Assembly (NCBI GenBank): GCA_001766655.1
Contig: MJCC01000014.1
Coordinates: 332-45,798 of the forward strand
DNA length: 45,467 bases
Source of the DNA: Phytomonas francai
Lineage: Eukaryota; Euglenozoa; Kinetoplastea; Trypanosomatida; Trypanosomatidae
Direction: 5' to 3'
Shown: piece after piece, positions 29,017-40,600 of the stretch
Layout: each line of letters opens with the position of its first letter
How positions within the stretch are numbered: position 1 is the stretch's first letter
Translations under genes and position numbers: made by a program
Notes under the pieces: generated by a model
Told to the model about the DNA's origin: nothing
Database searches by the model: none
What the model saw: only the letters and a program-made list of their open reading frames with translations

Positions 29017-31920
29017 ATGTCCGTTGAAAGGCACTGCGTTTCCAACGACGTTTCCATGATAAAAGGGCTGCAAAATGTGGAGTTTAATACCAAAACTGAA
29101 GGTCTATTCCATTCAAGTACCTTAGGTCTGGCATTCAGTGGCGAAAACCCATCTCATGTGAACCCGAATGATTTCTTCTTCGTTATCGAAAACGTGGATT
29201 TGGCTAGCAATAAAAGCAGTAATTCCACGACAAAGAGCTTTGATGGGGAGCAAAATCGTAATTCCAATTTATTTTCGCCCTGTTCATTTAACGTAAAGAA
29301 GGAGGACTCCAGTAGCCAAATAGTTACCGAAAATGAAGTTTTTGGCGTACAAGACCATATCCAGAATATTGTGGATCAGAAGGAAGTGGGAGTTCTCTGC
29401 CCGAACAACTTCCTCAATAGTTTTGACTCAGATAAGGGTAAAAAGACGGAGGAGATTCCGTCAAAACTTCAAGCGATTCCTCCGTCAGTCTCCGCTCAGC
29501 GTAGGATACCTTGTAAAGTTCACAAAGATATTCAGTACGGTAACATTGTGGTAGGTGCGTTGGAGGCGCGCCATGATGTGGCTGGTGCGCAAAAAGCGAT
29601 ATGCACTCATATCTCGGAGGATGTTTCGGCTCCAACCAATATTGAGCACAGCAACGAGCATCATGAAACTCAGCAGCACCATTCCATAGGGCAGAAGCAG
29701 CAGCAGCAGCAGCAGCAGCAGATGTGGCCTAACGCTCCACCCCTCCCGCCTTCGTTGCCGCTGTACAACCAAACGGCCTCTCAGCAAGCCCCGATCTCGA
29801 CGCCGCACGTGCCCCTAAAGGCGATCTCAAAAGCGTGCTACCCAGGCGGACACGTATCCAGAAATAACGACAAAAGTGACCGTTTTTTCGAGAACGAATC
29901 GACAACGTCGTTATCGCACGCGTCTCCGACCATCCAGGACATTCCCTACGACGCCAAGAGCGAGCCTTTCGTCCAGCCCCGTATGCCCTTCGCAACGCAG
30001 TCGGTAGGAGGCAACGCTTGTTCTATGGGCGGAGGCAAGCAAGTCAATGCTCCAAAAGGCGACGGGGTTCACCCATCCGGACCTTCGCATTTGAACAGTG
30101 ACCATTTCTTGACTCACCACAGCTTAGGAAGTGGTGGAAATTTCCAGTCGTCTACCGTAGAAAAGCCCCTCCCTGCCCCGTTTGCAGATCGTAACGTTCC
30201 TCTTATGCCGTTTTACTTCCACCCTTATCCGCCGTGCGCAGCAAGCACGGAGGCAGATCCTCGCAACATCGTCCTTTACATGTCACAGGATAACATGAAT
30301 AAACTTCATCCTGTCTCAAGCATCCCGGCCACAGCTAACTCCAACTCTAACCCGAGTTTAGAAAATTCTTTAGCCAACGCCGGTGGTGTGGCTTCGCCCT
30401 GTATGACTTCCAAATTTGGCAATGTGCTAATCGACTATAACAGCTCTGAGCAGGGGGTTCCCCCTCAGGTGACCTCCCCTGTGGCAGGGACTCAGTGCTG
30501 TGCTACCGAGAAGCTAAGGATAGTGGCGATGCCTCAGGACAACTTAGGCCCACAGTCCACTAAAAACACAGAATCCGTAACCCCTGGCACCCTCAAGCTC
30601 TTCTCCATGACGCGATCCACACAGCCGCCTACTCCCTTGTGCAGCGTCGCCGCCCCTTACGCGAACTACTTTTTCGTGAACCCACAGCTGCAGTCGTACC
30701 CCGTGCCGAGCATCATGAATTTCACAATAATGACCACAGGGAATGGCGGGGGAGATTTGGTCGGTTCTACACACTCCACTGGGAATGAGTTTTACCCCAA
30801 ATCCAACGAGAGCGAACCGCATTCGAGTTATTGTGGCAATAGGAGAGGGAATGACACCGCCTCCGTCATCCAAAGAGGGATACCCTGCGCTTCCTTTGCA
30901 CCACCGCCGACCGCAGTCTACGATAGCGTCCCTCAGAGCACGCCCTCTACCTCCATCTCAACAGGCTTTAGCCCCCTCAGCTCCTACACCACAGTACCCC
31001 TCTCCCCCAACTATCCGTTTGTTTCCAACACCCCTACTACCAGTAACACCTCTGGCGGAAGCCGCGCCTTGTGCGCCGCTTCTGCTGTCGACACGAGTCC
31101 TGTGAAAGGCGGGGGCCCGCCGCCCGCCACCGCGTGCATGAGCAACCTCACGCCACACCTCATTCTAGTCAACCCCCTGTCAATTACCGACGACCAGCGC
31201 AGGTGTGCGAACGTGCACGGCAGGATTCACGGCGTCGCGCGTTACATTCCCTACAACGAGAACGCCCCGCCCGCCCTCACGATTGCCATCCCTGACACTC
31301 CAAGACCCTCGCTGCCGCACCCTCCTTTCGCGGCAGCCCCTGCCCATGTCGCGGCCCCACTGGCCCCTCCGCCGCCGCCATCGGAGCCTGTGACGGCGGG
31401 ATCACCTGAGACAGTGACGATCTTCTTTCAGATGTTCCCCTGCGAGCTGCGGGACAGGCGGGGGATCATCAACCGCGTGATCGCCGCGACCTGCGGGCCT
31501 GACGTCGCCACCGTCATCTCGGCCGAGCCCCGGTCAGAGACGTCCTTTGTATCTGTCGTGCGGACGCGGGCGGGGAACCATCTCATGCAGAAACTCCGCT
31601 GCCGCGTGCTGATGGACCGTCATGGCTTCTGGTACGCCGATACCTTCGACCAATACAAGTGCTTGAAGGAATATTGTGAGGCGATTCGACGGCTCCCGCA
31701 GCAAAACCGCCACTACCACACCGGAGGTCTCCCCTGTATGCCACTTGTGGTGGAACTCTCCCGCTCCGTCGGGCGGGATTGTATTCCGTCGGATCCGGCG
31801 CCGTGTTGCTTTGATACGATTCTACCTATCACTACCGTCGATCGTCACCGCTCGCGGCATTCTAATCGCATGATCGTGGGCGGCGGAAGTAACGCCAATG
31901 GGAAACAACAACAGCAATAA
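29017..31920 (+). CDS. Long low-complexity protein with compact C-terminal domain
   Basis: The product has 967 residues and I do not recognise it. The first roughly 780 residues are Ser, Asn, Pro, Thr and Gln rich and probably disordered, with a glutamine run coded by pure CAG (29698-29721). Pro-rich blocks (PPPPPSEP and similar) precede a folded C-terminal domain at about residues 795-930 that contains FFQMFPCELRDRRGIINRVI, GNHLMQKLRCRVLMDRHGFW and GLPCMPLVVELS. That end is GC-rich and has a conserved look, unlike the rest. The layout (disordered body plus one small domain) is common among trypanosomatid RNA-binding and mRNA-fate regulators, but no RRM or CCCH motif is seen. The gene ends with three stop codons in a row (TAA TAA TAG). 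Confidence 0.8.
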   Translation: MSVERHCVSNDVSMIKGLQNVEFNTKTEGLFHSSTLGLAFSGENPSHVNPNDFFFVIENVDLASNKSSNSTTKSFDGEQNRNSNLFSPCSFNVKKEDSSSQIVTENEVFGVQDHIQNIVDQKEVGVLCPNNFLNSFDSDKGKKTEEIPSKLQAIPPSVSAQRRIPCKVHKDIQYGNIVVGALEARHDVAGAQKAICTHISEDVSAPTNIEHSNEHHETQQHHSIGQKQQQQQQQQMWPNAPPLPPSLPLYNQTASQQAPISTPHVPLKAISKACYPGGHVSRNNDKSDRFFENESTTSLSHASPTIQDIPYDAKSEPFVQPRMPFATQSVGGNACSMGGGKQVNAPKGDGVHPSGPSHLNSDHFLTHHSLGSGGNFQSSTVEKPLPAPFADRNVPLMPFYFHPYPPCAASTEADPRNIVLYMSQDNMNKLHPVSSIPATANSNSNPSLENSLANAGGVASPCMTSKFGNVLIDYNSSEQGVPPQVTSPVAGTQCCATEKLRIVAMPQDNLGPQSTKNTESVTPGTLKLFSMTRSTQPPTPLCSVAAPYANYFFVNPQLQSYPVPSIMNFTIMTTGNGGGDLVGSTHSTGNEFYPKSNESEPHSSYCGNRRGNDTASVIQRGIPCASFAPPPTAVYDSVPQSTPSTSISTGFSPLSSYTTVPLSPNYPFVSNTPTTSNTSGGSRALCAASAVDTSPVKGGGPPPATACMSNLTPHLILVNPLSITDDQRRCANVHGRIHGVARYIPYNENAPPALTIAIPDTPRPSLPHPPFAAAPAHVAAPLAPPPPPSEPVTAGSPETVTIFFQMFPCELRDRRGIINRVIAATCGPDVATVISAEPRSETSFVSVVRTRAGNHLMQKLRCRVLMDRHGFWYADTFDQYKCLKEYCEAIRRLPQQNRHYHTGGLPCMPLVVELSRSVGRDCIPSDPAPCCFDTILPITTVDRHRSRHSNRMIVGGGSNANGKQQQQ
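29698..29721 (+). repeat. CAG trinucleotide repeat coding polyglutamine
   Basis: Eight perfect CAG codons are preceded by CAGAAG. A pure codon run suggests slippage and likely length variation between strains. Confidence 0.9.
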
Positions 31921-34881
31921 TAATAGTTATGGTACTAGTGTGGGATGCCACAATGGTGCGAATGCGAATAGTTGCCACAATAGATTAAAAATCTGGTTAA
32001 TGGCAGCGAGTGCAGGAAACCGTAGTTCAGCAGCTTTGTAGTGGCATGAAATCCACATAGCCATTATTCCCTTTTTCTCTATCAAAAAAGTTATACTTTA
32101 TCGTGACCACACTATTCTCTTTCTAACAACAGCAGGAAGAGTACTACTAGCAAAAAGGAATGTTGGCTACGTAGGTTTACTTTTTTCATGTCATGGGCCT
32201 ATTAGGTGCCCAACTTAGCATTATGGAAATAAGAGTTTAGGGATGTGTGATAGCAGTAGCTATTTTGTAAAAAGTGCTTGCAATTCTCAAAACGCTTATC
32301 GCTAATCCCTTTTTAAAGAATTGACATGATAAAACGGTCACAATCAAAGTTATAATTTACGTAGTATAATCTACTCTGGGACAATAGTTCAAGGAGGGTA
32401 TTTAGATCGGGGTATACTACTACAATGCATTTTTCGTTGGATCCTAAAGTGGGATAGTACTAAAGAAAAAAGAACCATACCTTTTCATTATTTATTTTAA
32501 ATTTCGACAGCAAGATCCTGGGACGAAACAGGGTAGAAAGCTCGAGCCAGAACTTAACATTTATTGTTTTGGGTTTTTCTTTTATAATCTTCCCATTTTA
32601 GTTGTACAAAGTGGTCCAGGTAAGACGTGATATTTCTCTTGTGCATCAAATATGGTTCACAAGATAAAATTAAGGGGTGAATCTAAACAGAGAACAAAGT
32701 TGAGTGTTGTAATCAAAGCCTCAAAAAAATCTGATTACGTCTTTTGCTTTTTTTTTTTGCGATTATTGTTACCGTTAGTATCGAAAAAAAAATGAGTAAC
32801 AAAAATAGTATCCTTTACCAAATGAGAATCTTTTTCTTATTATGTAAAGAAAATAATAATAATAATAGTAATTGTCGGTCCTTTTTTTTATGTATATCAG
32901 TAACAATATAAATACATACAAACAAATTGAATGGTATATATATATATCATAACCGAAACGGGTCAAGCTACGGGGGTTGATAGCACTTTAGAGGTAAATA
33001 TATCTATGCTTATGGACAATAATCATAACTACCACTCCTTTTGTTTTGTGTATCCCAACCCAGCTAAGAGGATGATTATTGCAAAAAATCCGAAAAATAT
33101 AATAGAAGTCCTCCTCCTTCTATTGCCTTTTGTGGCGTTGCATTTTGTATTTGATGCCTTTGTATTTATTACTTTCCTTTCCTCCTACTTTCTGGCAGGG
33201 AAATGTGCATTTCTCAAAAATGAATTTTTAAAATGTCAAGAAGTTGGGTGACATAATGTCCTCAAATAACGAAAATTAACAGCTCAAGTTTTTTTAGTTA
33301 TTATTAATATTATTATTATACTTTGAAATAACTTTAACGATAATGAAATAAATTACTTATCACATTTCTAAATATACATTTTTTTCTTTTGAGGAGTAAA
33401 AATATCAGTGACATCCAGCTCCCAGTAACTCTTTCTTATTATTTAATGCTTGTAGGGCGTGTGTAATGAGGCTATTACTGTTACCATCTTAGTTTTTCAT
33501 TTTTTTCTCGCTCCTTTTTTATTGATTGGAGTCTAACTATACATAATATATCTATGATATATATTTTCCATGTGATGAGTTTATTCGAACATAGCATTTG
33601 TTTCATTCACTTTTGCCGTACCAAAGTACTTCAATTAAACGTCTTTTTTTCCTTTGTGTCGAAGCTAAGCAAGAGTATAGGGTATGAGAAATATATATGT
33701 ATATGCATATTTACCGCTGTTTGTTGTAGAGATCTAATGCCCGTAAATGCTGCTATGTGCATATATCTGTGTCACTGCTGTGATGACTTTAGAAAAACAG
33801 AGCTGCTATATTATAATCTATTTTTGTTTGTGCAGTTTATTTTTTATTCATTCCTTCAAATCATACTACAACGTCCACCTGACCTGTTCTTTTCTGACAG
33901 CTTGCTTTATAGATGCATTTTTGTGATCAAGGATTATATTGCTTTAAGCGGTTCCCTTTTTATTAGTTTCATCTTCTCCATGTTGGAACCCATTTGTATC
34001 TGTTTATATATGTTAAAAGCTACTCATGTTAGTTTTGACCAAGTCTCTAAATAGAAGGCTTTAAAAAAAAAATTGTGTCTGCCACTCAGGGATACTACGG
34101 TGTTCGAGAAGAAAAGTCCGTAGGTGACTAGCTTACCTGTTAAAAGTTGTTTTACTGTTACGATAGCATGCTATCATTAAATTTTTGTATTTAATGAAAA
34201 CGATCGCTGATAATAGTTTCAAAGGTTGGGGGTAAGGCACTATTAGTTGTGGCACCTTTCCATATTTATTTATTGATTTATTATTATTATTGATGTGGCA
34301 GGTTATAACAAAGACCCAAGAGCTGATTCTTTTTTTCCCTTCGCAGTGCTTTGTATATTGGATTCTTTTTTAATTATCCCCTTAACCTTTTTTTCCATAC
34401 AAGTACTCGATTGTACTGCTTTATTATTTTTACCTGTTTTAAGCCTTGTAAGTTGCTTATTGACTACCTTTTACAAACTTTTATTAGTTATTTTATTCAC
34501 TTCCCTTCTTTGGTAGTGTCAGTGTCATTTTTTTTATTTTCGCTGATTAATTTTTCATATGCTTACTTTTTATTCTCTCAAACAATCTATAAATAGGTCA
34601 ATTAATACATTGATTTTCATTTATTCATTTGAGACTGATCATATCACAGCTATTTTTTCCTTTTAAACACTGAAAGCTCTTGATAAAAATGAATACTTAT
34701 TTTTTTTTGGACAAAAAAGATGAAAGTTCGAATATTAATTGCTTACTTGTGTGCGTATGGACCTCATCGTCTAATTGCTTTCCCTGTGGTGTTAACATTG
34801 AATGCTGTCCGAAAACCTACCTTGAGTTCCCGTTTATTCAAGTGCTTATTTAGTACAATAGAACATTATTTTATCCTTCTC

Positions 34882-34883
<2 letters not shown>

Positions 34884-34915
<32 letters not shown>
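34884..34915. repeat. (TA)n microsatellite
   Basis: Uninterrupted TA alternation over about 32 bases in the large spacer. Confidence 0.9.
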
Positions 34916-34916
<1 letters not shown>

Positions 34917-35144
34917 TTATAATAAACAATCCTAGCGCGTATTTAAATTGAGATCAAAACTATTGCGTGAAAATAAATGTCTCCGTTTGTTTAATAAGGA
35001 TCCAAGAGTGGGTTTGTACGAAAATTCCATTTTTTCCGATTTGTCTGTTCTCCATGCACCAACTCATTCATTTTTATATTTCTCTTTGATATCTCTTCAA
35101 TGCGATCCATAAAGTGTTTTCCCCCTAATCCTTCTCTGGCTAGT

Positions 35145-35180
35145 GTTTTATTTACTACTACCATTATCTTATATCTATAG
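35145..35180 (+). promoter_or_regulatory. Probable spliced-leader acceptor for the aminopeptidase
   Basis: A TTTTATTTACTACTACC tract followed by ATTATCTTATATCTATAG ends with AG at 35179-35180, about 43 bases before ATG 35223. Confidence 0.5.
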
Positions 35181-35222
35181 TTGTTTTATCCAAGTCATCT
35201 CACAAAATAAGTGAAGAAAAAA

Positions 35223-36863
35223 ATGCAAGCACATCATCAACGTTCTACCCCCGCCATCGTGGGGGCTGCCATCTCCGACTACATCGCCTCCTGTGTAGGT
35301 TTCAAGAGTAACATCACCTACACCGATATTGCCACCCTCACCCTCTCCACCCAGCTTGCCCCTTATATTCTCCTGATCGGCACACCTTCTCAGCTCAAAG
35401 GGGACTTTGTGCGCGGCCTGCCTTTTTACTGCCCTAGCGTCGCCGAGGCGATCGCTCGCGTCGAGTCCGAGAAATCCATCTCCCTTCTCGTCCAGCCCCC
35501 CCAGGGCGAGCAGGCCGGCTTCCTCTCGCTCACCGTCGCTGGCATCCCGCCAACAGCGTCGCGCACGAACTGCCCGTACCGTGCGGATCACATCGGGAAA
35601 GTCGTCTCCGACGTCGTCGCCGCGGTCGCCGGGGCGGACGAGGACAGGCGCCTCGACGTGTTCGTCTGCACACCGGCGGGGGCCGAGGTCGCGGTGGCGA
35701 ACGCGATCAGCCGCGGGGCCGCGCACAGCTTCTCCTGCGGCGCGGGTGCCTGCGACCGGGGCTTCCGCCGCGGCCCCCTCGTCCACCTCAACATCCTCCA
35801 CGCGACCCGCGCGCACTTCACGGGCGAGGCCGTCGACGGGCGTGCTGTGACGGTGCCGGAGCTCGAGTCCCTCTGCGGCGCCGTGCAGCTCTGCCAGCGG
35901 TTGGTCGACACGCCGACCGCCCTCCTTGACACGGTCGTCTTCGCCGAGATCGCGCAGGCGCACGCGGCGGCGCTCGGCGCCGGCGTGCACCTTGTCAAGG
36001 GGGAGGAGCTGCGGGAGCAGGGGTACGGTGGGATCTACGCCGTCGGCCGCGGCGCCGAGTACCCGCCGCACCTCCTCACCCTGCACTACACCAACGACGC
36101 CGCGGATGCCGCCGCGAAGAACGTCGCGCTCGTTGGCAAAGGCATCGTCTACGACTGCGGCGGTCTCGCCATTAAGCCCGCAGCGGGGATGGTGAATATG
36201 AAGACGGATATGGCGGGCGCTGCGGCCGTCTTCTGTGGGTTTCTCGCCGTTGTGCAGGGGATAAAAACGCAACCAGATCGCTACAAACACGTGCGCCACA
36301 TCAGCGTCACTCTTTGCCTGGCGGAGAATGCTATTAGCGCGCAGTCCTATCGCAACGGCGATATTGTTTTTATGAAATCGGGTAAGTCCGTGGAGGTGAT
36401 CAACACAGACGCAGAGGGGCGTATTGTGTTGGGAGATGGAGTGTATTATGCGAGCGGCGAGCAGAGCTTCGTACCGGATGTTTTGATAGATATGGCAACC
36501 CTCACTGGCGCACAGGGCATCGCAACAGGAACAAAGCACGCTGCGCTTTACGTCAGCGATGCGGATGTCGAGCAGGCTCTTTTAAAATCAGGCCGACAAT
36601 GCGGCGATACGTGTTTCCAGGTCCTCTACAGCCCTGAGCATCATAAGCCACAATTCAAGAGCAAGTTCGCAGATATGACGAACCTGATGGCAACGGGCAC
36701 AGATGGTGGGGTGTCGTGCGCGGGGTATTTTATTGAAAGCCATCTCAGCGAGAAATTTACCGGTGCCTTTGCGCACGTTGATTTAGCGTATCCTTCCTTT
36801 AACGACAACGGTGCCACAGGGTTCGGAGTGAATCTTATTGTGGAGTATCTTAAATCGTTGTAA
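35223..36863 (+). CDS. M17-family leucyl aminopeptidase
   Basis: The product has 546 residues. The frame opens at a GTG (35211) but the first ATG is 35223, close to the splice acceptor. The C-terminal half is the M17 catalytic domain: VGKGIVYDCGGLAIKP carries the metal-binding Asp and Lys (K318), NMKTDMAGAAAV carries D329, and the signature NTDAEGR (N394-R400) supplies Asp/Glu metal ligands and the catalytic Arg. DMATLTGAQGIATG and the C-terminal YFIESHLSEKFTGAFAHVDLA are also family features. These are cytosolic (often hexameric) dizinc or manganese exopeptidases that remove N-terminal hydrophobic residues, and trypanosomatids encode several. The N-terminal half is the usual variable M17 domain. 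About 35430-36200 is extremely GC-rich while the rest of the gene is near neutral. Length is normal and no catalytic residue is missing. Confidence 0.95.
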   Translation: MQAHHQRSTPAIVGAAISDYIASCVGFKSNITYTDIATLTLSTQLAPYILLIGTPSQLKGDFVRGLPFYCPSVAEAIARVESEKSISLLVQPPQGEQAGFLSLTVAGIPPTASRTNCPYRADHIGKVVSDVVAAVAGADEDRRLDVFVCTPAGAEVAVANAISRGAAHSFSCGAGACDRGFRRGPLVHLNILHATRAHFTGEAVDGRAVTVPELESLCGAVQLCQRLVDTPTALLDTVVFAEIAQAHAAALGAGVHLVKGEELREQGYGGIYAVGRGAEYPPHLLTLHYTNDAADAAAKNVALVGKGIVYDCGGLAIKPAAGMVNMKTDMAGAAAVFCGFLAVVQGIKTQPDRYKHVRHISVTLCLAENAISAQSYRNGDIVFMKSGKSVEVINTDAEGRIVLGDGVYYASGEQSFVPDVLIDMATLTGAQGIATGTKHAALYVSDADVEQALLKSGRQCGDTCFQVLYSPEHHKPQFKSKFADMTNLMATGTDGGVSCAGYFIESHLSEKFTGAFAHVDLAYPSFNDNGATGFGVNLIVEYLKSL

Positions 36864-37644
36864 GCAATATAATCTTTTTGTCTCACTTACTATTTTTCCT
36901 TCGAGTTTGAAACTTAGTCATGAGGTGCGTGCGATCCTGATTCATACATTACCGCTTTTTTATAAAAAAAGGCAATCAAAGGCCCACAAGACGGGAATCT
37001 TACTGATTATAAAAAGAATGAAATAGGGATGGGGATACAAAATAAAAGGGAAAAATATTAGTTTCTTTATCAACCATTTTTGTTGTATCATAGACTAACC
37101 TCTCTCAATTGTGAAAAAATTATTAGACGTAATAAATTATGATTATGGGTCCATAAAAATTAATAGTAAATGGGAAAAATGAATATATATATTATTTTGT
37201 TTACGATCATTATTATTAAAAAGTATTTAGCTACCCGGATGCACTTTATCACTATGGTTGATATATAAAGGTTTGGCCTTCAATAATTATATATTTAGTA
37301 TGATATAGTATCTGAAATAATGGAACTCTTTAATGAATATTTTAATTGACAGTTTGAACCATTGTTCCGCAACATTATAATTGTTCAAATTGTTTCTGTA
37401 ATTTGTGATCGCCATACCTTTAATCGTGAAGCAAGTGTTTTTTATCTCTTCTATAATAAAGTGAACTGTGTTTGTGAAATGGCATTCTTATGTGAATTAA
37501 GTTTTTTTTTTTAAGTTCCTTCCTACAAAAGAATTAGTACAAAGGGTTTAGAGTTTCACTTTTTATCTATGCCAATAACAGGAGGTAGCATATTTACAAC
37601 TCCCGGCAAATAACATGTATGAGCGTATTTAATATCAATACGTA
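36864..37644. other. AT-rich spacer
   Basis: No gene is seen. A T-run at about 37502-37512 ends in TAAG (AG 37514-37515), and AG at 37580-37581 follows a shorter pyrimidine tract; either could be the acceptor for the next gene. Confidence 0.5.
37501..37515 (+). promoter_or_regulatory. Candidate spliced-leader acceptor for the 1394-residue protein
   Basis: GTTTTTTTTTTTAAG with AG at 37514-37515 lies 130 bases upstream of ATG 37645. The AG at 37580-37581 is an alternative. Confidence 0.45.
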
Positions 37645-40600
37645 ATGGATATTATTTATACGTTTTCTCAAATGAGCGGTCACGCTCATGGGGCCAATTT
37701 TACAAGGGGGAGAGAAGCTAGTGAAAAAGCGACATCGTCGGGGGATGTAAACAAACGAAATCGCACTGAGGTGCCTGCGGAATTGACGACTCCTTGTTCA
37801 GACAGCGTGCTGGGGTACTTGTGTTCACGCTACACTCGCGCACTAAGGACGATTGAGCGGCTGGATAGCTCCACCCAGGATCAGCTAGAGAGCTCGAAGG
37901 GTGACGGTTCTCGCCTCGCCCTTTTCTCGAAAGGGGAGGCTTTTAAAACGATGACGGTGCTTCGACTTCTTGCGGCTGGAGCGCGGCAGCATCCTGTTTT
38001 GCGGGATTGGCTATGGTCGGCCGTTGCGGGGCTGCCGAAGGGTGCAAATTCCGTTGCCATGACATTGCGCGTCGTGCGATTGCAGGAGGAATTTTTGCTG
38101 AGTGAATGGGCACGTGTAACCTGTTGCGGGAGCAATTCTAAAGGGATTCACAGTATTGAGGCAGAGAGAAGCGGGACTGCATCTCTCATGGCGGTGGGAG
38201 GCGCCTGGCTGTTGTCCGTTTTAACAGAATTAGAAAACTCGTGTCGACAATTTTTTCCTGTAGCCTTTCCCCCTTTGACTCAGTTTTCAGCTGAGAAACC
38301 TTCGTATCCATCGGATGGTAGTTTTGATCACAAAGCACCCGAAGCGACAGCTTCTTTCCTTTCCATCGATGAGTTTGCGGAGTCTCTTTTTAGTTCACTA
38401 GACCCGGCAGGCGCTCTGCAGGAACTACCTCCACAGCTCTCCATCTACGCCCTATTACGAAGTCCATCCAAACGCTACTTCTTCATAAACTCTCTTTTGT
38501 GCAACCCAGACGTTGAGCCACCTTTTGTGAACAAAAAAGGTAAGGAAGACACCTCCGCGGAAGCGTCTGATCTTGGTGTTGAGCATCCCGTCGCGTTCGA
38601 CCCCCTTGCGTTGCTCTCGCCGCAGGCGTACGCTTGGCTAATCCCTTTATGGAATCCTGAGGAGGATCAATCGGTAACAGCAGCATCGAATTCTTCTTCC
38701 TTAGCTATGAAAGCTGAGACCAAACTAATCTGCCGGCCACCGCCCGATGGGGGGTTGTCGTGGCTGTGCGACTGCGCGGCGTTGCCCGTTCACTACGAAA
38801 GACGCCTTCACGAGAACTTCACGCACTACCTCTGTGGGGGCGCGCAGCCGTCTTCTCGAACACCGCCGCCGAAAGGATTTAGGGCAACCACCTCATCCGA
38901 GGACTTGACGTCTTTTGATAAAGATTTTCACTCAAGGAAGAGCTTTACATCCGACGCTTACATGCAGCTTCGGAGCAGCGCGTCGTACGACGCCGCCCTT
39001 GGGGTGGCTGCGGTGCTGCTAGCTGAACATCTTCAACAGGCAAGTGTTGCTCTCAGTCAGTGCTATCATTCCGGTGATTCTAGTGCGAATGGTTCACCCC
39101 ACCAGATCGTGCAACAACAGAAGGCTTCTTCTTCTTTAAAAGGGGAAGGGAATCATTTCTCCAGACTAACCTTTGCTGAGGATAGGGGGGAGGGGCCTTG
39201 TGGCACACCCGTCGGCGACTCCACGCCGCTTGAGCATGTGCTGATGATGATGCAACTTGATGAAGAGGTAGTGTGTGGATCTTACGAGGGCACCACAAGG
39301 GCATCCGTAGGGAATCCTCGATATGGGGATCTTTTGCGTCTGTGCAAAGCGGCGTGGACGGCGTTGGTTGCAACGCTGGCGATTGGGGAGGGCATCCCGG
39401 CGCAGTTTGTGCGTATGTGTTTGGACCCCCTCGAGGTCTCTCTTCGAGCCTGTCCTGTTAGGCTGAGGACATTAGAGTGCGGGAATCTTTCGGTACTGCG
39501 TAATTACCTAAAAGAGTCCTCTTTTCGCAACCACAAGGCTTCTTCCATAAAAAATTCGCCACAGCACAGCGTCGCAGACACCGCTGATACGCCATCAGAT
39601 ACGAAAGCAAAAAAAACACGCAGTGTTATCGCTTCAAAACACCCCCATGGATCCCTTGATGAAAGTGATGGGGAGAACAATGATGCGCTTACATACCGGG
39701 CTATCTTTCCGCCACCCATTTTCCTCCTGCATGCGGAAGATGTCGCTTTGTACACACTCAATTCACCCTTCGCAGGTTTACCTGAGACACGAATAGTGCC
39801 AAGAAAAAATCGGGAAAGTGAGCTATGTCTGAAGGGTGTGGATGGCGCCCCCAATCCGATTTCTAATGAAGCTCGACCTCTGAACGATTCTTTGCCGCAT
39901 GACGTTTTTGACTGCCCGTTGCGCTGCCACTGCATATCTAGTTCAATGGCTACTGTGGTCGCTGTTGCCCTCCGCCACCCCCGGGTTGAAATGTTTCAGT
40001 TAGAGTGTATCTGGCAGCTTTTGTGCTACAACCACTACAACGATAAGCATCAGAAAGCCCAGATCCGTGAGAAGGCCCTTCACACCCCAAAAGGCAGCAC
40101 CTTTGTCAAACGAATGGGACTGCCTGTGGGAGAGAAAAGTTCGGATAGTATGCATGGAAGGCTGCACGATGACGAACGCCTGAGTGAATTACATGGCGAC
40201 GGCATAGAGGGTGAGACACGATGGACACGATTGATGCCCTCAGAACGAGTACAACACGAGCGGATAGAAGAGCTGGAACGTCGTATGCAACGGATTTTTG
40301 ATTGCTTTACGTATAGCGCTCTTGCCGGGGTTTCACCATGCATGACTTGGCAACAAAAAAGCAGCGATAAAGGGGAATCAGTGAAGGGCATGCGCTTAGA
40401 TGGATGCGTGGACGAATACAGATCATCGAGTGCACTTAGTGACAGTCGTGATTCTGAGCAAGCGACTCATCTAGCAGCATTTTCAGTAGCCTCTAGGAGA
40501 ATTAATCTGAAACATGACAGTAAAGGAGGGCGGCGTGTTCTGAAACTTGTATTGGGAGGAAAAGAAACTAAAGCAGATTCCCAGACTCGCTCGTTTCGAC

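Larger units (their letters stand above)
31921..35222. other. Largest gene-less spacer (3.3 kb), AT-rich
   Basis: No gene is supported. A frame at 33554-34054 starts with ATG but its product is dominated by F, I, L, C and Y as expected from T-rich sequence. Simple repeats include TTA/TAA tracts near 32849-32870 and 33298-33320, a (TA)n run at 34884-34915 and the 14-bp perfect palindrome GATAGCATGCTATC at 34162-34175. It may be a very long 3' UTR or contain an unrecognised RNA gene. Confidence 0.5.

Noticed and set aside
33554..34054. 166-codon frame with ATG in the large spacer
   Set aside because: The product is mostly F, I, L, C, Y and S, as expected when T-rich DNA is translated. There is no motif and no change in composition at its ends. 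Could be revisited if RNA-seq shows a transcript.
35175..36539. 454-codon open frame on the minus strand
   Set aside because: It lies wholly opposite the aminopeptidase, whose catalytic motifs fix the coding strand. GC-rich codon use leaves the antisense frame open. The product is compositionally extreme and has no domain.
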